Below, one piece after another: positions 43,227-52,599 of a DNA stretch of 64,000 nucleotides; the stretch's first letter is position 1, and each line of letters starts with the position of its first letter. The stretch comes from Nannobrachium achirus (taxonomy: Eukaryota > Chordata > Actinopteri > Myctophiformes > Myctophidae). The position numbers were made by a program, and so were the translations under genes. The notes beneath the pieces are model-generated. The model saw only the letters and a list, made by a program, of their open reading frames with translations, searched no databases and had not been told where the DNA came from. The stretch is from the NCBI GenBank assembly GCA_963921795.1, contig OY997655.1, positions 9,476,544 through 9,540,543 on the forward strand, read 5' to 3'.

Positions 43227-43785
43227 TTCAATAAAGGAGAGATCACACCGATTTGAACAAGAAAATATTTACTTGAATAATAAGCAAAGAATAAATACAG
43301 AATACATGTTTGGCAAAATACATGTTTGGCAATTAGACTCCATAAGCAAAACAAATAATATTAGGAAATAGGAGAGAGAACCCCCCATGGAGTCTAGACG
43401 CTGGTGCCTGGTGGTGATAATGCAGAAGAATCATCTTCCCCTTGACTCCAGGACTGAGGTGGAGCTGGGGATGGAGGTGGGATGCAAAGAGAATGAGGCG
43501 GTTAGGAGCACGGCTATTTCATAGAATGGAGCCTAATCGCTGATTGGCTGGGAGAACAGGTTGTAGGATTTGATTGGCTAAAGAGGACACGTTTAGTTTA
43601 GTGAATGCACGTATCTGACAGCGTGGGAAAAAGGAAGTGACGTGGGCTTAAAGCAGAGTGCGGTTTAGATCCTTTTTATTGAACTTACGCTAAAAGCTAC
43701 ATTACTGAAAACCCTGTTCTGGATAAGGGTCCTCCAGAACGTGTTCTCGGCCCACCAATCTGACCTCTTATGTCCCTAGATCAGG
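43227..43785. other. No gene recognised
   Basis: The 88-codon minus-strand frame (43088-43354) crosses the duplicated block border and is not recognised. Tandem AATACATGTTTGGCAA occurs at about 43301 and 43317. Confidence 0.4.
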
Positions 43786-43990
43786 GGTCTTCAACAGGGG
43801 GTCCGGGACCCCTAGGGGTTCCTCAGAGTTACTACAGGGGGTCCTTCAAATCTTTGTTTGATAGAAACCTTGTTTCTCCTTTTTTTTTAACCCAACGTCC
43901 ATATTCTGAGAACTTTAGCCAAAAATAGCAGATCTACAAGCTCACAACGCCTCACGCTGCGAGGCGTTATGAGGCGTTATGAGGCGTTTT
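43786..43990. mobile_element. Family C fragment with hairpin tip duplication
   Basis: Begins CAGGGGTCTTCAACAGGGGG, the C terminus, and runs to the hairpin AATAGCAGATCTACAAGCTC with inner stem AACGCCTCACGCTGCGAGGCGTT. Instead of the second outer arm, TATGAGGCGT is repeated three times. Confidence 0.8.
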
Positions 43991-44381
43991 TTTTAGTTTC
44001 TTAAAAAGTTAAAAGCTCTATAGTCTGATAGTAATCCTTGCTGGAGTGTTTCTTTCATTAACAGCAGGGGTTCCCCTGACTCTCCAGCTCTCTAATGAAA
44101 GGCAAACACATTATCAGGTGGGTTGCCAATTTCATCCAATCACGAGAGACGACTCATTTATCAGCCTCAGTTTTAGAAAGTTCCAGTTCCAATCCTGCCT
44201 GCACCTTTCTTCCAGTTCACCTCATTAAACCTGCAGCCAGAGTTCTACTCCTGATTGCATGGAATTGGTATCCAGACCTGCAAATCCATTTTCCTTTTGC
44301 TAAAGAGCTGGACAGACTTTGAGACTCCTTGATGAAGAATAAAAATAGAAAAATACAAATGAAACACTCAAAAAGTACTAT
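43991..44381. other. No gene recognised
   Basis: Overlapping frames of 60-75 codons (44046-44322) contain CTGCAGCCAGAGTTCTACTC-type sequence with no recognised domain. Confidence 0.35.
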
Positions 44382-44400
44382 AAAGAGCTACTCTCATTTA

Positions 44401-44910
44401 GGGGGCACGGTGGCGCAGTGGTTAGTGCTTCGCCTCACAGCTAGAAGGTCCTGGGTTCGATTCCCGCCGGGGGACGCTGTGGGTGCTGGGGGGCGTGTTT
44501 CTCCCTCCGCGTCATCAGCGCCCACACCATACGTGGGGTCGGCGATAGGGCCTTTCTGTGTGGAGTTTGCATGTTCTCCCCGTGTCTCCTAGGGTTGATA
44601 CCCTCACAAAGACATGCAGTAATCCTGGTCTCAATAATGCCTCCCCCTGGCCAGCCGGGGCGCTTGATGGAGGGGAAAGGAACTGGTTGGAATAATGTGT
44701 TCCTTCCACGCGCTACGTCCATCCCGGGGAAATCCCCACTGTCAGGTGAAAAGAAACAACTTGGACTCATGCATTGAAGGAAGCATGAGGTCAGTCCGTT
44801 GTCTCCCCAGGCACGGCAGAGGGAGGGCAGAGCCCAGGATTACATAGGCAATTGGCACTGGGTGAAAATGGGTTGCAAAATCGTGGGATAAAAAAAAAGG
44901 AAGAAAAAAA
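44401..44910 (+). mobile_element. Full-length V-SINE/DANA-like tRNA-derived SINE with 18-bp TSD
   Basis: The tRNA-like head has A box TGGCGCAGTGGTTAG (44411) and B box GGTTCGATTCC (44454-44464), followed by a central domain with GTGTGGAGTTTGCATGTTCT, a specific tail and an A-rich 3' end. AAAGAGCTACTCTCATTT flanks both ends (44382-44399 and 44911-44928), perfect over 18 bases, showing target-primed insertion. Presumably RNA polymerase III-transcribed and mobilised by a LINE (family knowledge). Confidence 0.95.
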
Positions 44911-44929
44911 AAAGAGCTACTCTCATTTC

Positions 44930-45084
44930 AACAAAAGATTATATCACATACCCCACCTTTAACAGAATGTATCTGTGGTCATCACATTTGTAATGATAGA
45001 TCAATAAATATGTGTCCTTTTTTAAGTTTGTGGTAAAGAGTGCAGTTTAGAAGATACTACAGGTAAAGCCATTAATTGTGTTAA
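44930..45084. other. No feature recognised
   Basis: AT-rich flank of the SINE. Confidence 0.4.
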
Positions 45085-45097
45085 GGTTGTGAGCATC

Positions 45098-45184
45098 GAA
45101 TGAGAGGAAAGAGGCCGCACACTCTTCAGCCACGATGCAAATAATTTATTAACCAACGTTTCGACTGTTACCAGTCTTCATCAG
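45098..45184. mobile_element. 87-bp insertion with 13-bp direct repeats
   Basis: GGTTGTGAGCATC occurs at 45085-45097 and 45185-45197, exactly flanking an insert containing CCAACGTTTCGACTGTTACC and AGTCTTCATCA, a phrase known from dispersed vertebrate repeats. Thirteen-base direct repeats suggest retroposition. Confidence 0.7.
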
Positions 45185-45397
45185 GGTTGTGAGCATCCCC
45201 ACTGTCTCTGGAGATAAAGCTGAGTACATTTTATTACAATACAATATATGTATTATTTCTCCACAAGTGAACACATAAGACCTGAGGCTGATTCCTCAAA
45301 TGCTTCTACATCAATAGTTCTCCAACTGACCTCAACATTGATATAGATTTTCCAGGGACCCCCAGAAGGGAAGATTTGTGTTTAAAGAAAAATCACA

Positions 45398-45516
45398 ACT
45401 AATGTGAAGTGAGTGTGAGTGGTGCTCTTTATGAGTTAATTTCATTAAGCACGGCTCAAATCACATCTTGTGTGAAGTGAGCAGTGCTAATTATGAGTTA
45501 ACTTCATCAAACGTCC
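45398..45516. repeat. Imperfect two-copy tandem duplication
   Basis: TGTGAAGTGAG, AGTGGTGCTCTTTATGAGTTAATTTCAT (45398-45446) and TGTGAAGTGAGCAGTGCTAATTATGAGTTAACTTCAT (45470-45510) are diverged copies about 65 bases apart. Confidence 0.7.
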
Positions 45517-45564
45517 CGCTAGCCAATCACTGCACATCTTGTGAAGCTTGGCCAATGGGACCCT

Positions 45565-45976
45565 TCATGTCAAGGACCCCCAAAATTACATGTATTTGGC
45601 CACGGACCCCCAATCTCACAATATATGTTCCAGGTACCCCCCCAGAAGCAAATATTTGAGTTACAAATGTTCACTTTTAAAGATTTTAAGATATATATAA
45701 ACAAGACCAGGTCAACCTGGTTGTGCCAGACCCCCTGTCTGTCATCATCATTTATGACATCATGCCTTTTGTAGGCATGTCATCATCATGTCATCATCAT
45801 ATATACCCTTTATATAGAAAACCCGGACAGACCGACATTTGCTTATGTAGGCCTACCCATTTCATGGGTCTGGCAAAAAGAATGCAGATCTCAAGCTCAC
45901 AGTGCGGCACTCAGTGGTATATCTGCTATTTTTCAATAGTTAAAGCATTACATAATTCTAGGCCTAAATGGGTTAA
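45565..45976. mobile_element. Family A element, right half with internal insertion
   Basis: The core begins TTCATGTCAAGGACCCCCAA. At about 45700 a 150-bp segment with inverted ends (TTGTGCCAGACCCC / GGGTCTGGCAAAA) interrupts. A damaged hairpin (45884-45935) and the terminus CCTAAATGGGTTAA (TTAA 45973-45976) complete the right side. Confidence 0.75.
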
Positions 45977-46616
45977 AGGCCCAGACATTTTTCAAGGCAT
46001 TTTCCCATTGGTTTTTGACCGGACAAAGTCAGTTGTTGGAGCTATACTGTAGCTCTTGTTCTGAAAACTTCATGACATCATGGATGCAAATTGCAAACGG
46101 CCTTTATCTTCCTGGAAAGTTAGCATGCTGAAACAGAAGCTATTGTCCTGGCATTAATTAAAAAGTGAGAAGAAGGAAAAGACAATTAAATCTTGTTTGA
46201 TATTACCAAACCTGCCTAACGATGTTATTAATGAACTGTCCCTGGCCCTCCTCTGAGACGCAGAGGAAATGGTGCCATCTTATAATGAGCAAAAATGACA
46301 CACATGCACGCAACACACACATACTTAGGCCGACACATACGGGCACACACGTGCACTCACACGCACAGCATCACAGAAGAAACTTTTTTAAATTTTTCTG
46401 CACTCATCTAGCTTATTTTTCACTCCTATATTTATCAGCAGCTGGCCTGGGTTTGGCAACAGTCTCTGTAAATGTTCAACACGTTACAGTGGAATGAACA
46501 CGGCTACAGTTTTTTCTGGTACAGTATACGATGTAACCTTTATGCTGTTAACATCTGTATAACTAAATTAAATGTCTCGTTAGTTGGTGCAGTAGTTGTA
46601 GTCGCACAGAACTTAC
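45977..46616. other. No gene recognised
   Basis: CA-rich tract around 46310-46370. Frames of about 90 codons (46222, 46472) have no recognised features. Confidence 0.4.
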
Positions 46617-46620
46617 ATTT

Positions 46621-46812
46621 TATCACTGTCGGGCAGAAACTTAGTAGGCTATCTCCCAAGTTTCAAATGTGTAAGTGTTTTCGTAATGCAAAGCCCTGCT
46701 TCGTCGTACTAGACTGTCCCACAAGACTAGTGAAAATATATAGTTTTAATCATTTATAATCAATGCAAAACGAACAGTTTTGGACATACAAGGTTTCCAA
46801 CCGACAACGGCG
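46621..46812. mobile_element. Family B element lacking its hairpin, ATTT-flanked
   Basis: Left part TCACTGTCGGGCAGAAAC and right part CAAGGTTTCCAACCGACAACGG are both present, and ATTT flanks both ends (46617-46620, 46813-46816). Between GACTAGTGAAAAT and GTTTTAATCATTT only ATATA remains where other copies hold an 80-bp hairpin. Confidence 0.82.
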
Positions 46813-46918
46813 ATTTGCACGAAGCATTATCCATGACGAGCAAACATCCATAGACCAGGGGTCCTCAAGTTTGTTTTTTCTTTTTCAGGTCAAGGAGCGC
46901 CTAGCTGAGAGATGGAGC

Positions 46919-47378
46919 TAGCCTTGCAGGCCATCCCGAGCTACGTCATCATCAATGTGCTTCCTTTCTCGGTCTGGTGGCCTTCCCATCGAGTCTCATT
47001 ATGAGAACTTACTTTCTAATTTCCAATCAAATGGCTGCATTTGGAGCGACCCGCCTCACACCGCTCTTGATTGGTCGAGCGGCTGCTGCAGCTCTCACAT
47101 TTTGAAAACAAACATGGCGGCCCCCATAGCCGTCACGAGTTTACAAATCGCAAAATAAAGCTGCATTAAGCAAAGGAGACTTTCATTGAAATCAACGGCA
47201 TCTCAGAACAACAGTTTGCACTTTGGGAATTTCTGTCTGGAAAAGACGTATACATTTGCTGTTCTGCCGACGATGTTTTGATGCTACTGACTGGACCTGT
47301 CAGTCAAAGTGAGTAACTACATCATCGTAATGAGTTGTCTATGGATGGATCCCAGAGAGTCTGGCTGTTGCGAGGCTA
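46919..47378. mobile_element. hAT-like element with 9-bp direct repeats, carries a gene-like exon
   Basis: Ends TAGCCTTGCAGGCC and, on the other strand, TAGCCTCGCAACAGCC. AGATGGAGC flanks both (46910-46918, 47379-47387; 8 or 9 bp depending on the boundary). The interior is GC-richer than its surroundings and contains the coding-like segment 47114-47308. Confidence 0.8.
47114..47308 (+). pseudogene. Possible RecQ-like helicase first-exon remnant
   Basis: An ATG in AAACATGGCGGC opens MAAPIAVTSLQIAK then a stop. After a shift the next frame reads KETFIEINGISEQQFALWEF and LSGKDVYICC. In another frame the sequence after GKDVY gives FAVLPT, resembling helicase motif I (FAVLPTGFGKS in RecQ-like proteins) without the GKS residues. 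GTGAGT at 47309 resembles a splice donor. Broken by frameshifts, not functional. Identification rests on motif resemblance only. Confidence 0.4.
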
Positions 47379-47420
47379 AGATGGAGCAGGGTCCCCCTAC
47401 ATACCGTACATACTGTAGAG

Positions 47421-47860
47421 CAGGGGTGCCCAAAAGGTAGATTGTGATCTACCAGTAGATCACCAAGAGTGTGCAGGTAGACCACATGACAAGCCTCTAA
47501 AAATATATAATTAAAATATAAAAAGAATATGTCAATATGACATCACGAAGGGCCTGTCAGCTCCCTTCATGGCTTCTAAAGTAGGCAAACCTCCAATGCA
47601 ATACTTTGTTCAAGAGTCAGTAGCATTACAAAGAATCCCAAAACCTACCACTTTCATACAGAATGGGATGAAGACATTTCCCCCAGTATTTCCCATTTAT
47701 TTCCCACTTACAGTAAGTGTGTTTGTCTAAAATGTAACGCCAGTGCTGCTATTCCCAAGCTCCCCTCAGGCCCTCAGCTAAAACATTTTGGATGGGTAGA
47801 TCATGTTGAGCAAGTCATTTTAAAAGTGGAACTCACGTCAAAAAAGTGTGGGCACCCCTG
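47421..47860. mobile_element. hAT deletion derivative, perfect 8-bp TSD CTGTAGAG
   Basis: Ends CAGGGGTGCCCAAAAGGTAG and, on the other strand, CAGGGGTGCCCACACTTTTT. CTGTAGAG at 47413-47420 and 47861-47868. It carries a fragment of its transposase (47646-47772). Confidence 0.94.
47646..47772 (+). pseudogene. hAT transposase N-terminal (BED-type zinc finger) remnant
   Basis: An open stretch reads YHFHTEWDEDIS and, further on, KCVCLKCNASAAIPK, matching the start of Charlie/ZBED-type hAT transposases with the CxxC half of a BED finger. Upstream ATGGCTTCTAAAGTAGG (47572) is a plausible start in another frame. The downstream catalytic region is deleted. Confidence 0.65.
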
Positions 47861-47960
47861 CTGTAGAGCATTGTGTTGCAGATTAAACCTCTTCATAGAT
47901 TCATTATAGTTTCATTGTTTTACAGCACGAACACCTGTCTATGTTGGATGTAACTGTAAT

Positions 47961-48288
47961 TATTTTACAAAGTCCTGACGATAAAGCACTCCCTCCCGTG
48001 TAACATTGCTAAATATAACATGGAAATTTATAAATTTTTCATTTGCAACCAAAGCACATCTCCAGAAAACTCTATTACACACCAAACAGGTATAGTCCTG
48101 GCCAGTCATTGGCCGGACTAATTGGCCTTATTAATTGGCCCCACCCCGGGGGGCCTTTTCAACATCTCCCGCTAATTAGTTTGGAATAAGGTGGCTGACC
48201 CTTCATGCCAATATGAAGATGGAGTGGAGGCGGGTTGCAGAGGGACAGGGTGTAGAAAGACCCCTACCGTACCTGTTCTCCTCATTCC
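47961..48288. other. No gene recognised
   Basis: A short palindromic phrase AATTGGCCTTATTAATTGGCC lies at 48120-48140. No coding feature. Confidence 0.4.
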
Positions 48289-48810
48289 CAGGGGTGTCGC
48301 ACCAAATTCTGGGCCCCGGGTACAAGGATTCCCTGTGGGGCCCCTGTGCTTTAACTATTGAAAAATAGCAGATATACAAGCTCACAGCGCGGCACCGAGT
48401 GCCGCGCTGCGAGCTTGTAGATCTGCTATTTTTGAAAAATCATGAAAATCTTTGAATATTTCAAATCCTTCTGAGGTTTTTTGAAAAATCTATGTTTCGA
48501 TGTCAGTGGAGCTCAAACCTTTTCATGTGAAGGACCCCCAAAATGGTGTGTATTTGGCCACGGACCCGCATCTCAAAATATTTAGTTCCAGGGACCCCCC
48601 AGAAGCAAAATTTGAGTTACAAATGTTCGCTTAAAAAATACATATATTCAAAGATTTGCACACATTTTCACGACTTTTCAAAAATAGCAGATCTACAAGC
48701 TTGTATGTCTGCTATTTTTCAATAGTTAAAGTATAAAATAATTAAGGCCCCTCCACCACCTTGGGCCCTAGTAACTCAGTCCCACTTTCCTACCCCTGGT
48801 GACGCCCCTG
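48289..48810. mobile_element. hAT-like shell with family A two-hairpin module
   Basis: Ends CAGGGGTGTCGCACCAAATT and, on the other strand, CAGGGGCGTCACCAGGGG. Hairpins at 48356-48432 (full) and 48680-48722 (inner stem lost). Core in forward orientation (TTCATGTGAAGGACCCCCAA). No clear 8-bp duplication. Same architecture as 30184-30729 with the inside module in the opposite orientation. Confidence 0.83.
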
Positions 48811-48959
48811 CACACCACATTCCTGGTTACTATGTGTAGCAGTGACACGTCGTTATTGGACGCATTATCAGTCCTAACAAATTACATTCCACAGGTGTTT
48901 GTTTATCCAAACCTAAGACCTGAGGCCAAGTCCACGAATGTCTTCTAAAGCCTAACAGT

Positions 48960-49176
48960 TTTCTGAAGAAAAAAAAACGTATGTTGTGCTCAAACCTTTT
49001 CATGTCAATGTCCCCCAAAATTGTATGTAGGCCTATTTGGCTGCGGACCCCCATCTCAAAACATTTTGTTCCAGGGACCCCCAGAAGCAAAGATTTGAGT
49101 AAAAAAAAAAATCTAAAATAACAGATCTACAAGTTTATATAGTGCGGCACAGTGACACGCTATATGAGCGTGTATG
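48960..49176. mobile_element. Family A remnant
   Basis: GTGCTCAAACCTTTTCATGT, TGTTCCAGGGACCCCCAG and AACAGATCTACAAGTTTATA; the hairpin decays into GTGCGGCACAGTGACAC. Confidence 0.65.
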
Positions 49177-50086
49177 TGTCATGTCCGTGCAGCGGACCTG
49201 GGACATTGACTTTCCACTTAAGGTTTCAGACTTAACTGTCCGTATTGGTTTTGGACTTATTAGGACTGTTTCTCTGTTCACCATGTTATCTATTAAGTTT
49301 GTTATTTTGTACACTGTTATGAAATGTTTCTGCCTTTCAGTATAATCTATATTTGTCTAGATTACTGTTCTGTTTGGTTTTGGTTTTCAGTTTTGCCTTG
49401 GTGTTCTGTATCTTATTTTGTAGTATTGTTCTGTCTTCCTGTCTGCCCCTGTAGTTGTTTACCCGACTTGTCTAACTTGTCTTGTGCGTGTTCAGTGTTT
49501 CCACCTGTATCCTGTTAAGCCCGTATCATAGTCGGGTCCGCGGTGGAAGGCTTTACACCGCGGTGTAGTCTTTTCGAGTCTTTTTGAGTCATGAAACTAC
49601 AACGTTACATCATTCCTCACGGTGGAGAGCTTTCCACCGTGAGTCCCAACACATCTCTCTGTTTTTACTATCAGACAGACAGGCTCTACACCCCGTTCAC
49701 TGATTGGTCGACCTGAACCGGTCTAGACGGGGTAAAGGACTTCACTGTGCGCCGTGACTATGATGGCCTGCACTTATTTTCTGACTTGAGGTGAAAAGCT
49801 TTCACCTCAAATTTGCGGTGGATAGGTCTCCACCGTAGACTCTGATACAGGCTTGAGTCCCTCAGCCTATCCTATCCTAGTGTTGATGTGTCTTTGTGTT
49901 CACCTGTGTGTAGTTCCCCCCTGTCTATTTAAGTCCTGTTTGTGCATTGTTTACCTCAGTACGTTGACTGAGTTTGTCTGTGTGCTCGATGCTTTGAGTT
50001 CTGTTATTTTCGACGCTGCCTAGTTAATAAATCCTTTGAGTTGAACTTCTTGCCCTTTGTATCCTGCCCGGTACTCATTCCTGACA
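49177..50086 (+). mobile_element. Candidate solo LTR with inserted palindromic element
   Basis: TGTCATGTCCGTGCAGCG at the left and CTCATTCCTGACA at the right fit TG...CA LTR ends. CTATTTAAG (49924) could be a TATA-like box and TTAATAAATCC (50023) a polyadenylation signal. No matching 5-bp target duplication is seen, so the call is tentative. Confidence 0.35.
49516..49854. mobile_element. TIR element with four iterated GGTGGA...TCCACC palindromes
   Basis: Ends AAGCCCGTATCATAGTC and, on the other strand, AAGCCTGTATCAGAGTC. Inside lie CGGTGGAAGGCTTTACACCG (49541), CACGGTGGAGAGCTTTCCACCGTG (49619), GAGGTGAAAAGCTTTCACCTC (49789) and GCGGTGGATAGGTCTCCACCG (49823), all of one design. Class unknown. 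Confidence 0.75.
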
Positions 50087-50439
50087 CTCTGTCAAAATAA
50101 GAACGTTATAATGATGTGTAAAAGAGAACATTTGTCACAAACAAGACCAAGTCTTTGCCACAGACACATTTGTTTGTGTATGACATATTGATGACCCCTG
50201 TAATTTAGCTAAAATCTTAAATAACATCGATGCTTTCCCGGTTTTAATGGCTGAGTTGAAGCATATTAGATCGACTGAGGTTGGCCGCTCTATCCGACAT
50301 GTACATTCTGGTATGTTGTTGCGTGCTACAGTGCTACTACTGTATTGCGATGCGTTGCGGGACATTTCTCACAGTAGCAGCATAGTGTCCACTGTTGCAC
50401 ATACAGTAATATTAACCAGGTTTAACATGCATCTCATGG
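50087..50439. other. No gene recognised
   Basis: Two antisense frames of about 70 codons overlap (50135-50450); neither is recognised. Confidence 0.4.
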
Positions 50440-50447
50440 GTAGCTAC

Positions 50448-51683
50448 TAGGGGTGGGAAAGAATATTCTTTATTCGAATATTCGTTCGAATGTTAACAAT
50501 AAAAGAATATTCGAAAGTAAAAAATTGAGCTTCAAATTAATTTATATTTAATTAAAACAAATCTACCGCACTTCTCGCGAGATTCTGGGCGCATGGAACG
50601 TTAAAAGGTGGCTGGTCTCGCAAGGCAGAAGTCTCCATTCGCTGCTGCAAAAGTGGGCTGATCTACAAGTCCACAATGCGTCGCTGATCCAATACGTTGT
50701 GGGCTTGTACATTAAGGGTGCCTATTTAGCAACACCGTGATACGGCGAAGAATAAACCTCCAGCTGCTTTTAACTTTCCCTTCACACTGTCACTGGCCGT
50801 CGTCCGCTCCGCAGGGAAGGCTCTCTCCTTTCCGACGGAGTGGAGAGATGCACTCGCCTCGCAGTTCACTGCACACTCAGTGCTTTTAAACTTAATACGT
50901 TGATTCAGAATGATTAACGAGTCAAGCTGAAACGTGCGACTCATTTGGTAGTGACGGGAAGCCGGACAACGAGACTTCTCCACCGAAAAACACAAAGCAT
51001 GGATTTCTTCTCTCACGAGTCATTCTCCCCGCACGCAGCCACGGTAACGGTAAAACTCCGTCACACTCTTGTAGACTACCTAATTTGGTTCAAACCAAAA
51101 CATACTCCATTGGTGTGATTATAATTGCTCGTTTCATGTCGTGGCTGTTCCAACTCCATCACAGGCTGCTGCTGTGACGCTTCGCAACGACGATGCGATG
51201 CTGCCAGGCACGTGCACACAGACATCAAACGGGGCTTGAGCCCCTGCCCTTTTAAGAGAGAATTGTCCACCAAAATGCCCTTTTAGAAATGTCAGCCCCT
51301 GCCTCTCTTAGCATTCTTTGCACGTCCCTGACCAACGCGGACCTGGCTGCACGACCGCGACTGTCTACAGTTTACAGTTTAGGCATTTAGCAGATGCTTT
51401 TAATCCAAAGCGACTTACAATAAGCAGATAACAACACATCACAATAATAAACAAGTTAATATGTCAGTACACCAACAGCAATATAACAATGCAAATGAAA
51501 TAAATAATTAAAGAAAAAGGTTTCTTAAAAAAAAAAAAAAAAAAAAAGGATTAGAATAAACAGCTTCGAATTGTGAATGCTTCGAATTATTCGATATTTT
51601 CGAATATTCGAATTTATTCGAATCAACGGTGGATTTTCGGGCGAATATTCGAATGCTATTTTTGGCAAATTTTCACAGCCCTA
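50448..51683. mobile_element. hAT element, 1.2 kb, perfect 8-bp TSD GTAGCTAC
   Basis: Ends TAGGGGTGGGAAAGAATATT and, on the other strand, TAGGGCTGTGAAAATTTGC. GTAGCTAC at 50440-50447 and 51684-51691 (itself palindromic). Subterminal regions iterate TTCGAATATTCG. A decayed hairpin (50655-50715) and an L2-like tail (51364-51430) are inside. Confidence 0.92.
51364..51550 (-). mobile_element. L2-like LINE 3' end, minus strand
   Basis: CAGTTTACAGTTTAGGCATT, TTAGCAGATGCTTTTAATCC and AAAGCGACTTACAATAAGCA are the reverse complement of the tail at 55300-55360. A poly-A run at 51528-51547 marks one side. Confidence 0.75.
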
Positions 51684-51699
51684 GTAGCTACTGAGCTTT

Positions 51700-52085
51700 A
51701 CTAAGTTTACTAATGAGGCATAGTGAATACTATGTTAGTATTCCACTCATTTCATCAGCCCTGCACTGCTTTGACCTCCACAGACACCCAGAACTCTGTA
51801 CAAATGGAATTATTACAAATCATGTATTAACAACTGAAACCCTATATTGTGGACATTTGAAAATATCTGTTCTACAAGCTCACAATGTGTCGCATCGCGA
51901 CGCATTTTGAGCTTGTAGATCTATTTATCAGACCTATTTCAAAAGATCTGTGTACATTTTGAAGACTTGAAATGGGACATTCTGCATAATGACTATTTTT
52001 ACTTTTGGGACTCTAATGTTGATGCCAAAAATTGTGTACTTTTAGTCAAATGCATCTTGAATTACGGACTTTACGGTATATTGCT
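51700..52085. mobile_element. Decayed hAT remnant with a variant hairpin
   Basis: Hairpin 51857-51927: TCTACAAGCTCACAATGTGT pairs with CGCATTTTGAGCTTGTAGAT, inner stem GTCGC/GCGAC. Flanking TTGATGCCAAAAATTGTGTA and CTTTTAGTCAAATGC parallel 23915-23960 of the AGTACT hAT. Confidence 0.6.
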
Positions 52086-52386
52086 CGTTATTCACTCTCA
52101 AGAGTCATGGATGTGTAAGGGTCCATTTAGACTGTCCAGTTCAGCCCCTTGCCGCCATTAAAACGGCCTCCTCTACCCACCTACCCTCTGGCCAGAAGAT
52201 ATAACCCTCTGCCTGCCTGCCTGCCTGTCAGTCCGTCCGTCTGTCTGTCTCCCCAGTCTCTTGTTATGTCTTATTGTGAGAGCCGTCATTCCAGCCTGTC
52301 TGTCTTCAGCGTGTCTGACCTTTCTTCTGTCATTGGAATTTGGATTCTTGCCTGGCTTTTGCTGCTCCCTTGGACTCGTGTACGGC

Positions 52387-52558
<172 letters not shown>

Positions 52559-52599
52559 GCAAACTAATTCTTTAATTCATTTGAGAGTCCTTGACATGA

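Larger units (their letters stand above)
46857..47960. mobile_element. Family C left half, split by two hAT insertions
   Basis: CAGGGGTCCTCAAGTTTG (46857) continues after the first insert as CAGGGTCCCCCTACATACC (47385) and after the second as GATTAAACCTCTTCATAGAT, TAGTTTCATTGTTTTACAGC (47880-47927), in the order seen at 38482-38600. Confidence 0.78.
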
